The position numbers and the translations under genes were made by a program. A stretch of 64,000 bases of DNA from Lysobacter dokdonensis DS-58. Lineage in GTDB: Bacteria; Pseudomonadota; Gammaproteobacteria; Xanthomonadales; Xanthomonadaceae. The DNA lies in contig NZ_JRKJ01000001.1 in assembly GCF_000770795.1 (NCBI RefSeq), positions 1-64,000 on the forward strand, read 5' to 3'. This document shows positions 40,192-49,640 of this stretch, piece after piece. Numbering within the stretch: the stretch's first letter is position 1; every line of letters starts with the position of its first letter. Under the pieces are notes generated by a model. The model saw only the letters and a program-made list of their open reading frames with translations, was not told the origin of the DNA and ran no database searches.

Positions 40192-42960
40192 TCAGCCCAG
40201 GCGCGCGCGCTGCGCGGACAACGCGTCCCGTTGGGCGGTCCAGTCGGCCAGGCGCTGGCGTTCCTGCTCGACGACGGCGGGCGGTGCGTTCTGTACGAAG
40301 GTTTCGCTGGCGAGCTTGTTGGTGGACTTCATCAACTCAGCTTCGACGCGCTTGAGCTCCTTGTCGAGGCGCGTGCGTTCGGCGCCGAGGTCGACCAGTC
40401 CTTCCAGCGGAACGAAAAGTCGCATTTCGCCAACAAGGCCTGCGGCCGCGGCGGGCGGTTCGCCCTGCAGCACGTCGATCGACTCGATGCGGTTGAGGAA
40501 GCGCAGCTGCGAATCGAAACGCCCCAGGCGCTTGCATTCGGCTTCGCCGCCGCCCTGCACGAGCAGCGAAATCTGCCTGGTCGGCGAGACGCCCAGTTCA
40601 CTGCGGATGCGACGCAACGCGCTGACCATCGCCTTGAGCCATTCGACGTCGGTTTCGGCGGCCGCGAAATCCCCGGCGTTGTCGCCCGCCTGCGGGTAGG
40701 GCTGCAGCGAGATCGTGGGCGCGTCGATGGACAGGCGCGGCGCAACCGAACGCCACAGCGCCTCGGTCACGAACGGCACCAGCGGATGCAGCAGGCGCAG
40801 CAGCGTTTCGAGCACGTGCAACAGCGTGCGGCGCGTGCTGTCCGCAGCCTGCGCGTCGTCGCCGGTGAGCGCGGGCTTGGCGAGTTCGACGAACCAATCG
40901 CAGAACTCGTTCCACGCGAACTCGTAGAGCGCCTGCGCGAGCAGGTCGAAGCGGTACGACGCGAAATGCGCTGCCGCCTGCGTGGATGCGTTCTCGAGGC
41001 GCGCAAGGATCCAGCGCTCGGCATCCGTCGTTGGCGACGGCTTGCCTGCAAACACCTTGCCCTCGGTGTTCATCAACACGAAGCGCGTGGCGTTCCACAG
41101 CTTGTTGCAGAAATTCTTGTAGCCCTCGGCGCGGCCGAGGTCGAACTTGATGTCTCGCCCCGGTCCTGCGAGCGCACACATCGTGAAGCGCAACGGATCC
41201 GCGCCATGCGCCGCGATGCCGTCGGGGAATTCCTTGCGCGTGGCCTTCTCGATCTTCGGCGCGTCCTTCGGCTTCATCAGGCCGGTGGTGCGCTTGGCGA
41301 CGAGCGCCTCGAGTTCGATGCCGTCGATGATGTCGATCGGGTCGAGGATGTTGCCCTTCGACTTCGACATCTTCTGGCCGTCCTTGTCGCGGACCAGGCC
41401 CGTGATGTAGACGTCGCGGAACGGCACGCGCCCCGTGAAGTGGTCGGTCGCCATGATCATGCGCGCGACCCAGAAGAAGATGATGTCGAAGCCGGTGACC
41501 AACACCGACGAGGGCACGTAACGCTCGTATCCGAGCTGCGCCATCTTCTGTTCGTCGGGCCAGCCCATCGTGCTGATCGGCCACAGTTGCGAGGAGAACC
41601 ACGTCTCCAGCACATCGTTGTCCTGCGTCAGCGCGACGTCGCCACCCAGGCCATGCTTCGCGCGCACGTCGGCTTCGTCGCGGCCGACATAGATCTTCCC
41701 GGCGTCGTCGTACCACGCCGGAATGCGGTGGCCCCACCAGAGCTGGCGGCTGATGCACCAATCCTGGATGTTCTCCATCCAATGGCGATAGGTGTTGATC
41801 CAGTTGGGCGGCACGAACTGCACGTCGCCCTTCTCGACCAGTTCCATGCCGCGCCTGGCCAGGCCGTCCATCTTCACGAACCACTGGTCCGTCAGGTACG
41901 GCTCGATCACCTGGCCCGTGCGGTCGCCGCGCGGCACCTGCAGCTTGTGCGGCCTGGTTTCGACGAGCAGTCCCTGCGCCTCGAGATCGGCGAGCACCTG
42001 CTTGCGTGCGATGTAACGGTCGAGGTCGCGATACGCCTCGGGCACGTTGTCGTTGGTGACGGCGTCGGGCGTGAAAATGTTGATCATCGGCAAGCCGTGG
42101 CGCTGGCCGACGAGGTAATCGTTGAAATCGTGCGCGGGCGTGACCTTGACCACGCCGGTGCCGAATTCGCGATCGACGTACGCATCCCCGATGATCGGGA
42201 TCTGCCGATCGGTCAGCGGCAGCTTGACCATCTTGCCGATCAACGATGCGTAGCGTTCGTCTTCCGGGTGCACCATCACCGCGGTGTCGCCGAGCATCGT
42301 TTCCGGGCGCGTCGTCGCGACGACGAGCACGCCGCTGCCATCGGCGAGCGGGTAGGTGATCGACCACAGGTGGCCGTCTTCTTCCTCGTTGACCACTTCG
42401 AGGTCGGAGATCGCGGTCTTCAGCACCGGATCCCAGTTGACCAGGCGCTGGCCGCGGTAAATCAATCCCTCTTCATGCAGCCGCACGAAGGATTCGACCA
42501 CCGCGTCGGCGGCCATCGGATCCATCGTGAACATGCTGCGCGACCAATCGCCCGACGTGCCGAGGCGACGCATCTGCTTTTCGATGGTGTGGCCGCTGCG
42601 CTCGCGCCACTCCCAGACTTTGTCGATGAAGCCCGCGCGGCCGAGGCCGTCGCGCGTCAGGCCCTCGCGTCCGATGTTGCGCGCGACCACCATTTCCGTC
42701 GCGATACCCGCGTGGTCGGTGCCCATCTGCCAGAGCGTGTCGAACCCACGCATGCGGTGATAGCGGATCAGCGCGTCCTGCAGCGTGTGCTGGAACGCGT
42801 GGCCCATGTGCAGCGTGCCGGTGACGTTGGGCGGCGGCAGCAGCACGACGTAGGGTTCACCCACGCCGCGCGGCTTGAACGTGCCGGCGCTTTCCCACTC
42901 CGTGTAGAGGCGGGATTCGAAGGTCGAGGGGTCGTAGCTGGGGGCGAGGGGGTCGCTCAT
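40192..42960 (-). CDS. valS: Valyl-tRNA synthetase
   Basis: A 922-residue class I aminoacyl-tRNA synthetase. The HIGH motif is HMGH (51-54) inside [16 protein letters not shown], and the KMSKS loop is seen in [18 protein letters not shown]. The large CP1 editing domain lies between, with [20 protein letters not shown] and [16 protein letters not shown]-terminal coiled coil (from about 855) with [20 protein letters not shown] contacts tRNA. It follows holC by 4 bases, as in the conserved pepA-holC-valS order of gammaproteobacteria. Confidence 0.97.
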   Translation of the reverse strand: MSDPLAPSYDPSTFESRLYTEWESAGTFKPRGVGEPYVVLLPPPNVTGTLHMGHAFQHTLQDALIRYHRMRGFDTLWQMGTDHAGIATEMVVARNIGREGLTRDGLGRAGFIDKVWEWRERSGHTIEKQMRRLGTSGDWSRSMFTMDPMAADAVVESFVRLHEEGLIYRGQRLVNWDPVLKTAISDLEVVNEEEDGHLWSITYPLADGSGVLVVATTRPETMLGDTAVMVHPEDERYASLIGKMVKLPLTDRQIPIIGDAYVDREFGTGVVKVTPAHDFNDYLVGQRHGLPMINIFTPDAVTNDNVPEAYRDLDRYIARKQVLADLEAQGLLVETRPHKLQVPRGDRTGQVIEPYLTDQWFVKMDGLARRGMELVEKGDVQFVPPNWINTYRHWMENIQDWCISRQLWWGHRIPAWYDDAGKIYVGRDEADVRAKHGLGGDVALTQDNDVLETWFSSQLWPISTMGWPDEQKMAQLGYERYVPSSVLVTGFDIIFFWVARMIMATDHFTGRVPFRDVYITGLVRDKDGQKMSKSKGNILDPIDIIDGIELEALVAKRTTGLMKPKDAPKIEKATRKEFPDGIAAHGADPLRFTMCALAGPGRDIKFDLGRAEGYKNFCNKLWNATRFVLMNTEGKVFAGKPSPTTDAERWILARLENASTQAAAHFASYRFDLLAQALYEFAWNEFCDWFVELAKPALTGDDAQAADSTRRTLLHVLETLLRLLHPLVPFVTEALWRSVAPRLSIDAPTISLQPYPQAGDNAGDFAAAETDVEWLKAMVSALRRIRSELGVSPTRQISLLVQGGGEAECKRLGRFDSQLRFLNRIESIDVLQGEPPAAAAGLVGEMRLFVPLEGLVDLGAERTRLDKELKRVEAELMKSTNKLASETFVQNAPPAVVEQERQRLADWTAQRDALSAQRARLG

Positions 42961-42964
42961 CGGG

Positions 42965-43390
42965 TCACATGTCGTGCTTGTTCACATCGAAACCGCGCGC
43001 GGCGTACTGCTTCCAGCGCTCGCGCAACGGGCCACGCGCGCTTTCGTCGGCGGGCACCACTTCCAGGACGCGTTCGACCGCGCCGTCCACCGCGCCATCG
43101 CGCAGGTTGATGACGATCGGGCGCAGCGCGGCATCGACGTCGGGTGGCGCGATCAACACCGCGGCCTCTTCTTCGTCGGCGTCCTGCCCTGCGATCTGGT
43201 GCGGGATGTAGGCGTCGTCGCCCATGTCCCACAGCAGATCGTCGAGCGTCTCGGCTTGCTGCGCGTCGCGCGCGAGGATCAGCGTGAAGATCCCCGCGTC
43301 GTGCGCCTTGCGCGCGAGCTCGCACACCAGCCGCAGGGGTTCATCGCGGAACCGCGGCTTCGCGATCAGGTAGAAGTCGGCGCGCGGCAC
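42965..43390 (-). CDS. holC: DNA polymerase III chi subunit
   Basis: A 141-residue chi subunit, which links the clamp loader to single-strand-binding protein. [20 protein letters not shown] at the start and [14 protein letters not shown] in the middle match the family; the end [18 protein letters not shown] is the usual YR..G..+..+ closing motif. It lies between pepA (1 base) and valS, the standard place. A likely psi partner is encoded before rimI at 29306-29557. Confidence 0.93.
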   Translation of the reverse strand: MPRADFYLIAKPRFRDEPLRLVCELARKAHDAGIFTLILARDAQQAETLDDLLWDMGDDAYIPHQIAGQDADEEEAAVLIAPPDVDAALRPIVINLRDGAVDGAVERVLEVVPADESARGPLRERWKQYAARGFDVNKHDM

Positions 43391-43391
43391 G

Positions 43392-44870
43392 TCAGGCCGC
43401 GCGGTCCAGCAACCACTGCGACAACAGGCCGACCGGACGGCCGGTGGCCATGCCGCGCTTGCCTTCGTCGTTGGCCACGCCGGCGATGTCCAGGTGCGCC
43501 CAGCGCTGGCCTTCGGTGAAGCGCGCCAGGAAGCAACCTGCGGTGATCGCGCCGGCCCAGCGGCCGCCGATGTTGTAGACGTCCGCGAAGCTCGACTCGA
43601 GCAGCGACTGGTATTCGTCCCACAGCGGCAGGCGCCATGCGCGGTCGAACGTGGTCTCGCCGGCGGCGAGCAGTTCGGCCGACAGGTCGTCGTGCTTGGT
43701 CATCAGGCCGCTGGCGTACTTGCCGAGCGCCACGACGCACGCGCCGGTGAGCGTGGCGACATCGACCAGCGCCTGCGGCTCGAAGCGCTGCGCGTAGGTG
43801 AGCGCGTCGCACAGGATCAAACGGCCTTCGGCGTCGGTGTTGCCGACTTCGATGGTCTTGCCCGACATCGAGGTGATGACGTCCGACGGGCGATAGCTGT
43901 CGCCGTCGGGCATGTTCTCCACCGCCGGCACGATGACCACGAGGTTGATCGGCAACTGCATGCCGACCGCGGCGACGAAGGTGCCCATCACCGTCGCGGC
44001 GCCGCACATGTCGTACTTCATTTCCTCGATGCCGCCCTGCGTCTTCAGGTTGATGCCGCCGGTATCGAAGGTGATGCCCTTGCCGACGAGCACGTAGGGC
44101 TTGGACGCGCCGCCGTTGTTCCACTTCATGACGACCATGCGCGGGGCGTTGGCCGAACCGCGCGCCACGGCGAGCAGCGAGCCCATGCCGAGCGCGTCCA
44201 TCGCGTCGCGGTCCAGGATGTCGCTCTCGGCCTGCGGGAAGCGCGCGGTAAATTCCTGCGCCTGCTGCGCGAGATACGCGGGGTTGCAGATGTTCGGGGG
44301 CAAATTGCCCAGCTCGCGCGAGAACGCGACGCCCGCGGCGATCGCCTTGCCCTGCGCGAGCGCCTGCGCGTCGTCGCCGGCGATGGCCATCGACTTCAGG
44401 CCGGTCTCTTCACGCTTCTTGTTCTTGGCGCCGAGCGTGGCGGTGTAGCGATAGCAGGCGTGCGCGGCGGCGACGACGGCCTGGCGGATGTTCCAGGCGG
44501 CATCGCGGTCCTTCACCGGGATCTCGGACAACGTGAAGAGCGCGGAGGCGACCGGGCCGGTGCGCAGCGCGCGCGCGGCGTCGCCGACGGCCTTGAGGTA
44601 TTGCGCGGTGCCGAACTTGTCGCGCTCGCCGAGGCCGACCACGAGCACGCGCGGCGCCTTCACGCCCGCAAGGTCGTGCAGCAACGCGGTGCGGCCGGTC
44701 TTGCCGCTTGCATCGCCACGGGCGATGAGGGACTGGATGCGGCCGTCACTGGCGGCATCGATGGCCTGCGCGGCGGGCGCGAGGCTGCCGTCGGCGAACG
44801 CGCCGACGATGACGCAATCGGTGGGCACGCCTGCGGCGGCCGCCGGGTTCAACGTGAATTCGAGGGACAT
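43392..44870 (-). CDS. pepA: Leucyl aminopeptidase (M17)
   Basis: A 492-residue two-metal cytosolic aminopeptidase. Metal and active-site residues are visible in [32 protein letters not shown] and the M17 signature [14 protein letters not shown]. The N-terminal domain (about 1-170) is the usual PepA_N fold. In E. coli PepA also binds DNA with XerC/D at plasmid sites, and a xerD gene is in this window. First gene of a minus-strand operon with holC, valS and the acyltransferase; divergent from lptF across 135 bases. Confidence 0.96.
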   Translation of the reverse strand: MSLEFTLNPAAAAGVPTDCVIVGAFADGSLAPAAQAIDAASDGRIQSLIARGDASGKTGRTALLHDLAGVKAPRVLVVGLGERDKFGTAQYLKAVGDAARALRTGPVASALFTLSEIPVKDRDAAWNIRQAVVAAAHACYRYTATLGAKNKKREETGLKSMAIAGDDAQALAQGKAIAAGVAFSRELGNLPPNICNPAYLAQQAQEFTARFPQAESDILDRDAMDALGMGSLLAVARGSANAPRMVVMKWNNGGASKPYVLVGKGITFDTGGINLKTQGGIEEMKYDMCGAATVMGTFVAAVGMQLPINLVVIVPAVENMPDGDSYRPSDVITSMSGKTIEVGNTDAEGRLILCDALTYAQRFEPQALVDVATLTGACVVALGKYASGLMTKHDDLSAELLAAGETTFDRAWRLPLWDEYQSLLESSFADVYNIGGRWAGAITAGCFLARFTEGQRWAHLDIAGVANDEGKRGMATGRPVGLLSQWLLDRAA

Positions 44871-44929
44871 CGCAACGTCTCGGGGGGTATTGGGAGGCAG
44901 CCGCGACTTCGGGGCAGCGCCGGTTTCCG

Positions 44930-44935
44930 TACAAT
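44930..44935 (+). promoter_or_regulatory. Possible -10 element of lptFG
   Basis: TACAAT lies 70 bases upstream of the lptF ATG in the pepA-lptF intergenic space. TTCGGG at 44908-44913, 16 bases further up, is a poor -35. Similar isolated TA...T boxes precede several housekeeping genes here. Confidence 0.4.
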
Positions 44936-45005
44936 CGCACGGCCTTCATGCCACGCAGCCGGAAATCCGGCGAACGAAGGCGGAATTCTAGAGCAACGAG
45001 GCCCG

Positions 45006-46094
45006 ATGCCGAAGCTGGACCGCTATCTCACGCGCGAATTCGCCCAGTCGGTGCTGGCGGCGATCGTGGTCCTCGGCCTAATCAGCCTCGGCGGCGTCTT
45101 CGCGGACCTGCTCAGCGAGATCGCCCGCGGGCGCGTGCCCGCCGGGCTGATGCTCTCGCAGCTGGGGCTGCGCGTGATCAACTTCCTGCCGATCCTGCTG
45201 CCCCTGTCGCTGATGCTGGGCATCCTGCTGGCCATGGGCCGGCTGTACCGGGATTCGGAAATGCCCGTCCTGGCCTCGGTCGGCGTGGGGCCGAAGCGGT
45301 TGCTGCGCCCCTTCCTGTGGGTGGTGGGGCCCGCGGTCGCCGTCGTGGCGCTGTGTTCGCTGTGGCTGGGCCCGGCCGCCCTGCGCATGGGCGAGCGCAT
45401 GATCTGGGAAGCCAACCGCAACCTCGTGCTCACCGGCCTGGAGCCGGGCCGCTTCATCGCGCTGCCCAACAACGGCGGGGTGATCTACGTCGGCGGCATG
45501 TCGCCGGACGGGACGCGTTTCTCGCGCATGTTCGTCCATCGCATCTCGGGCGACCGCGTCGACGTGAGCACGTCGATGACCGGCGCGCTCACGGTCGATG
45601 CCGATGGGTCGCGTTACCTGAAGCTGGATGATGGCTTCCGCGTCGAGGGCCCCTCGGGCACCGGGCGCGACTACCGCCTGATGCGCTACGCGAGCAACGA
45701 GCTGCGCCTGCCCGACACCGAAGCCAAGCGCGCGAAGGACGATCCGGAACTGTCGACGACGACCGACCTGCTGTCCGATCCGCGCCCCGCGGCGGCCGCG
45801 CAGTTGCACTGGCGCATCGCGCCGCCGCTGCTGACGCTCGCCTTCGCGCTGATCGCCGTGCCGCTGTCGCGCAGCGCGCCGCGCCAGGCGCGCTACGGCA
45901 GCATCATGATCGCCTTCCTCGGATATCTCGTCGGCATGTTCAGCACCGTACTGGGCCGGCAATGGATCGAGGACGGGCGCCTGCCCGGGATGGTCGGCCT
46001 GTGGTGGCTGCTGTTGCCGCTACTCGCCTTCGCCGCGTGGCTGTATTTCCGCGACGGCCGCATGCGCCGCCCGCGCCGGGGGAGCGCCGCATGA
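45006..46094 (+). CDS. lptF: Lipopolysaccharide export permease LptF
   Basis: A 362-residue inner-membrane subunit of the LptB2FG transporter, which pulls finished LPS from the inner membrane. It opens LDRYLTREFAQSVLAAIVV, has PILLPLSLMLGILLAMGRLYRDSE split over helices two and three, a periplasmic beta-jellyroll (about 130-265) and closing helices beginning LHWRIAPPLLTLAFALIAVP. Six membrane helices in all. The stop overlaps the lptG ATG (ATGA). Divergent from pepA, the usual neighbour. Confidence 0.93.
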   Translation: MPKLDRYLTREFAQSVLAAIVVLGLISLGGVFADLLSEIARGRVPAGLMLSQLGLRVINFLPILLPLSLMLGILLAMGRLYRDSEMPVLASVGVGPKRLLRPFLWVVGPAVAVVALCSLWLGPAALRMGERMIWEANRNLVLTGLEPGRFIALPNNGGVIYVGGMSPDGTRFSRMFVHRISGDRVDVSTSMTGALTVDADGSRYLKLDDGFRVEGPSGTGRDYRLMRYASNELRLPDTEAKRAKDDPELSTTTDLLSDPRPAAAAQLHWRIAPPLLTLAFALIAVPLSRSAPRQARYGSIMIAFLGYLVGMFSTVLGRQWIEDGRLPGMVGLWWLLLPLLAFAAWLYFRDGRMRRPRRGSAA

Positions 46095-47191
46095 CGTTCC
46101 CGAAGTTGCACGATCTGTATATCGGTCGCGTCGTATTGGGTTCGGTATTGATCACCTGGGCGGTCGTGCTCGGGCTCGATCTGTTGCAGGCGTTCCTGCT
46201 CGGCGAATTGAAGGACATCGGACAGGGGCAGTACGGCTTCGTCGAAGCGCTGGTGTATGTCGCGTACACCGCGCCGCGCCGCGCGTACACGTTGTTCCCC
46301 ACGGCCGCGGTCGTTGGTGCGCTGATGGGCCTGGGGCAACTGGCTGCCACGTCCGAACTCACCGCGCTGCGCGCTGTCGGGCTTTCGCGCCGCCGGTTGA
46401 GCGGCGCGGTCGCGCTCGCGCTCGCGGTGTTGACGCTCCTGATGGTGGCGAATGGCGAAACGCTCACGCCATGGGGCCAGCGCAAGGCCGACCAGCTGAA
46501 GGCGCAGGCGCGTTCGAACAACGCGATCCTCGCCCAATATGCCGGCGTGTGGGCGCGCGAGGGCGATGTGTTCTTCAACGCGCGCAGTGGCCAGCAACGC
46601 ACCGCGAACGGCGACCAGTGGCTCGAGTTGGGCAACGTCAGCCTGTACCAGTTCGACGACGAAGGCCGCCTGCAATCCATCGCGCAGGCCGCCATCGCCG
46701 AGCACCGCCCGAGCGGCTGGGTGCTGCGCAACGTCACGCGCACGACATTCGGGGCGACGTCGGTCCAACAACAAGTCATCCCGATCGAACGCTGGAAGAC
46801 GCAGCTCGACGACGCCGCGCTCGCCGCCAGCGTCACGCGTCCGCGCTACCTGCCTTCGCGCGACCTGGCGCAGAGCATCGACTACTTCAAGCGCAACGGC
46901 CTGGATGCCGGCGACTTCGAGGAAATCTACTGGGGACGCTGGTTCTACCCGATCAACGTGCTCGCGCTGTGCCTGGCCGCGGTGCCCTTCGCGTTCGGTT
47001 CGCTGCGCAGCGGCGGCATGGGAAAGCGGTTGTTCATCGGCATCGTGTTCGCGCTGGGCTTCTGGATGTTGCAGACGCTGTTCGGCAATCTCGCGCAGGC
47101 GTTCCACTTCGACGTGCGCATCGCGATGCTGCTGCCGCTGGCGGTGATGTTCGGTGTGTCGGCCGTGTTGTTCCGGCGCCGCAGCGGTTAG
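46091..47191 (+). CDS. lptG: Lipopolysaccharide export permease LptG
   Basis: A 366-residue partner of LptF with the same layout: three N-terminal helices beginning YIGRVVLGSVLITWAVVLGL, coupling segment TSELTALRAVGLSRRRL (about 92-108) that contacts the ATPase LptB, a periplasmic jellyroll (about 135-270), and FYPINVLALCLAAVPFAFG at the fourth helix. LptB is not in this window. Its stop shares the bases TTAG with the opposite-strand RDD gene. Confidence 0.93.
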   Translation: MTFPKLHDLYIGRVVLGSVLITWAVVLGLDLLQAFLLGELKDIGQGQYGFVEALVYVAYTAPRRAYTLFPTAAVVGALMGLGQLAATSELTALRAVGLSRRRLSGAVALALAVLTLLMVANGETLTPWGQRKADQLKAQARSNNAILAQYAGVWAREGDVFFNARSGQQRTANGDQWLELGNVSLYQFDDEGRLQSIAQAAIAEHRPSGWVLRNVTRTTFGATSVQQQVIPIERWKTQLDDAALAASVTRPRYLPSRDLAQSIDYFKRNGLDAGDFEEIYWGRWFYPINVLALCLAAVPFAFGSLRSGGMGKRLFIGIVFALGFWMLQTLFGNLAQAFHFDVRIAMLLPLAVMFGVSAVLFRRRSG

Positions 47192-47649
47192 CGTTTCGCT
47201 TCGCGGATCATGCGCGTCCCGCTGGCGCGGTCGTGCCAGGTGAGGCGGTCGCGGTCGACCCACGCCCACCAGAACCCCAGGCCCGCCGCGCACAACGACA
47301 GCGAACCGACGGCATAGCGGATCCACGACGCGCGCCATGACGGCCTGCCGCCATCGGCGCCGACCACGCGCAACCGCCACGGCCGCATGCCGAGCGTCTG
47401 CCCGCCGCGGCGCCAGCTCAGGACCGCGTAGAGGCCCGCCATCGTCCAGCACACGCCCCACAGCAGCCATTGCAACGGGCTGAAGGGCGCGATGTTCTGG
47501 TGCGCGTCGTGGTGGCCGCCGAACGTGTAGGCCAGCGTGAACGTCAGGGACGCGACGAACCACAGCGCGATCACCGGGAAGGCGTCGTACAGCAGCGCGA
47601 ACAGGCGCCAGAAGACGAGCGCGCGGGGTTTTTCGGTCACAGGTTCCAT
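47188..47649 (-). CDS. RDD family membrane protein
   Basis: A 153-residue protein with three or four hydrophobic segments. The family name residues are seen in FWRLFALLYDAFPVIALWF (RR/RDD-type first helix), and GGQTLGMRPWRLRVVGADGG is the second family signature. Function of this family is mostly unknown; some members transport ions. The ATG at 47649 is chosen because earlier in-frame starts overlap the divergent xerD gene. The minus-strand TAA at 47188-47190 overlaps the lptG TAG. Confidence 0.85.
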   Translation of the reverse strand: MEPVTEKPRALVFWRLFALLYDAFPVIALWFVASLTFTLAYTFGGHHDAHQNIAPFSPLQWLLWGVCWTMAGLYAVLSWRRGGQTLGMRPWRLRVVGADGGRPSWRASWIRYAVGSLSLCAAGLGFWWAWVDRDRLTWHDRASGTRMIREAKR

Positions 47650-47683
47650 CGCGCAAGGATACCGGTCGGATAAGCTCGCCCGC

Positions 47684-48634
47684 ATGCCGTCCTCGCCTTC
47701 CCAACGACGCACGCTCGCAATGCAGCGCGGCCCCGTGCCGGATGCGGACGAACGGGCCATCGCCGATTTCCTCGATGCGCTGTGGGCCGAGTCGGGCGTC
47801 GCGCAGGCCACGCTCGAGAGCTATCGCACCGACCTGGAGGGCTACGCGCGCTGGCGCGAAGGGCAGGGCGGCGGGCTGCAGGGGGCGGATCGCGCGGCAC
47901 TGTTCGACTATTTCGCCGAACGCACGCACGCCGGTTACTCGCCGCGCAGCAATTCGCGATTGCTCTCCACGCTGCGCGCCTTCTACGCGCATTGCGTGCG
48001 CCGCCACGTGCGCGAGGACGACCCGACCGCGCTGATCGATCCCCCGCGCCTGCCGCGTTCACTGCCGAAGGCGTTGTCCGAAACCGACATCGATTCGCTG
48101 CTCAACGCGCCCGACATCACCGATCCCATCGGACTGCGCGACCGCGCGATGTTCGAGCTCATGTACGCCTGCGGGCTACGCGTGAGCGAGTTGTGCAACC
48201 TCCCCGCCACCGCGCTCAACTTGCGGCAGGGCGTACTGCGCGTGATGGGCAAGGGCAGCAAGGAGCGCATGGTGCCGCTGGGCGAGGAAGCGCAGCACTG
48301 GTTGCAGCGGTATCTGTCCGAATCGCGCCCGCAGATCGCCGGCAAGCGCGCGCGCGCGCCCCTGTTCCTCGAACACAGCGGGCAGCCGCCGACGCGCCAG
48401 CGGTTCTGGCAACTGGTGAAGCAATACGCGGCCGCCGCGGGCATCGACCCGCGCCGCATCAGCCCGCACGGGTTGCGCCACAGCTTTGCCACGCACCTGC
48501 TCAACCACGGCGCGGACCTGCGCGCGCTGCAGATGCTGCTCGGCCACAGCTCGCTGTCCACGACACAGATCTACACGCTGGTGGCGCGCGAACATCTGCA
48601 GAAACTGCACGCCAAACACCATCCGCGCGGGTGA
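47684..48634 (+). CDS. xerD: Tyrosine recombinase XerD
   Basis: A 316-residue site-specific recombinase that with XerC resolves chromosome dimers at dif. The core-binding domain (about 20-110) has GVAQATLESYRTDLEGYARW. All catalytic residues are present: Arg166 (ACGLRVSEL), Lys190 (GKGSKERMVPLG), His262 and Arg265 (HGLRHSFATH), His288 (LLGHSSLSTTQIYT) and the nucleophile Tyr297. It is followed 92 bases on by dsbC, as in E. coli xerD-dsbC-recJ, which supports XerD over XerC or a phage integrase. No mobile element lies around it. Confidence 0.95.
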   Translation: MPSSPSQRRTLAMQRGPVPDADERAIADFLDALWAESGVAQATLESYRTDLEGYARWREGQGGGLQGADRAALFDYFAERTHAGYSPRSNSRLLSTLRAFYAHCVRRHVREDDPTALIDPPRLPRSLPKALSETDIDSLLNAPDITDPIGLRDRAMFELMYACGLRVSELCNLPATALNLRQGVLRVMGKGSKERMVPLGEEAQHWLQRYLSESRPQIAGKRARAPLFLEHSGQPPTRQRFWQLVKQYAAAAGIDPRRISPHGLRHSFATHLLNHGADLRALQMLLGHSSLSTTQIYTLVAREHLQKLHAKHHPRG

Positions 48635-48726
48635 ATGCGCCCGGCGATGGGCGAATCGTGACCAGCGGTACTGGCCCTTCAGGCGGCCCGTGCCATGATC
48701 GCGCCGCCTTCTTCCAGGATCGTTCG

Positions 48727-49599
48727 ATGATGCGTCTGTCCGCCGGTGTGTTGTGCGTCGCCCTCAGCCTGTCCGCGTGTGCGCAGGACGGGCCCGCGGC
48801 CGTCGCCGCCAAGCCCGGCGCCAAGGCCAAGGCCCCCGCGACGACGCCCAAGGCCATCGAACCCTTCATCCGCTCGGGCACGCCCGAGGCGCGGGCGCGC
48901 GACGCGATCCGCCGCATCAACGACCAGGTGACCATCGAATGGGTCGGCCCCGCGCCGTTCCCGGGCTTCCGCCAGCTGGTGGTCGGTGGGCAGGTCGTCT
49001 ACGTCAGCGACGACGGCAAGTACCTCATGCAGGGCCAGGTGTTCGACACGCTGACCGACACCAACATCGGCGATGCGCCGATGAACGCCGTGCGCCGCAA
49101 GCTGCTGGCCACCGTGCCGAAGGCCGACCGCATCGTCTTCTCGCCGCCCAACCCCAAGTACACGGTGAGCGTCTTCACCGACGTCGAGTGCGGGTTCTGC
49201 CGCAAGTTCCATAGCGAGATCGGCGAGATCAACCGCCAGGGCATCGCGGTGGAATACCTCGCGTTCCCGCGCATGGGCCTGGGCAGCGACGACTTCCGCA
49301 AGATGGTGTCGGTGTGGTGCTCGGCCGACCGCCGCCGCGCGCTGACCGACGCCAAGAGCGACCGCGCCGTGAAAAGCGTCGACTGCAAGAACCCGGTCAC
49401 CATGCAATACGACGTGGGCCGCCGCGCGGGCCTGACCGGCACGCCCATGATCCTCGCGCCCGACGGCACGGCCCTCGGTGGCTACCTGCCCCCGGCCAAG
49501 TTGCGCGCCGCGCTGGACCAGCTCGCCGCGGGCAAGGCGGTGGGCCGGTCGACGGCGACCGAACCGGCCTCCGGGCAGGGCGGGGCCGGAAGCCGCTGA
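48727..49599 (+). CDS. dsbC: Thiol:disulfide isomerase DsbC-like protein, probable lipoprotein
   Basis: A 290-residue protein whose C-terminal thioredoxin fold has CGFC (Cys155, Cys158) in DVECGFCRKFHSEI and the cis-proline loop GLTGTPMILAPDG. An N-terminal dimerisation region (about 45-120) precedes it, as in DsbC. The signal region ends LSAC near residue 18-21, which fits a lipobox, so the protein may be lipid-anchored instead of free in the periplasm as in E. coli. An alanine/proline/lysine-rich linker follows and would suit an anchored enzyme. Context xerD-dsbC is conserved. The start may be either of two adjacent ATGs (48727 or 48730). Confidence 0.87.
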   Translation: MMRLSAGVLCVALSLSACAQDGPAAVAAKPGAKAKAPATTPKAIEPFIRSGTPEARARDAIRRINDQVTIEWVGPAPFPGFRQLVVGGQVVYVSDDGKYLMQGQVFDTLTDTNIGDAPMNAVRRKLLATVPKADRIVFSPPNPKYTVSVFTDVECGFCRKFHSEIGEINRQGIAVEYLAFPRMGLGSDDFRKMVSVWCSADRRRALTDAKSDRAVKSVDCKNPVTMQYDVGRRAGLTGTPMILAPDGTALGGYLPPAKLRAALDQLAAGKAVGRSTATEPASGQGGAGSR

Positions 49600-49604
49600 C
49601 CGGG

Positions 49605-49610
49605 TAGAAT
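49605..49610 (+). promoter_or_regulatory. Possible -10 element of purL
   Basis: TAGAAT lies 30 bases ahead of the purL ATG and 5 bases after the dsbC stop. No -35 of note is visible. Confidence 0.35.
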
Positions 49611-49640
49611 GCCGGGCCCGTTCCCACGGTCTGTTCCCAG

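Noticed and set aside
47684-48634. Tyrosine recombinase as a sign of an integrated element
   Set aside because: Catalytic and core-binding regions, length and the xerD-dsbC neighbourhood fit the housekeeping XerD. No tRNA, attachment repeats or phage genes surround it.
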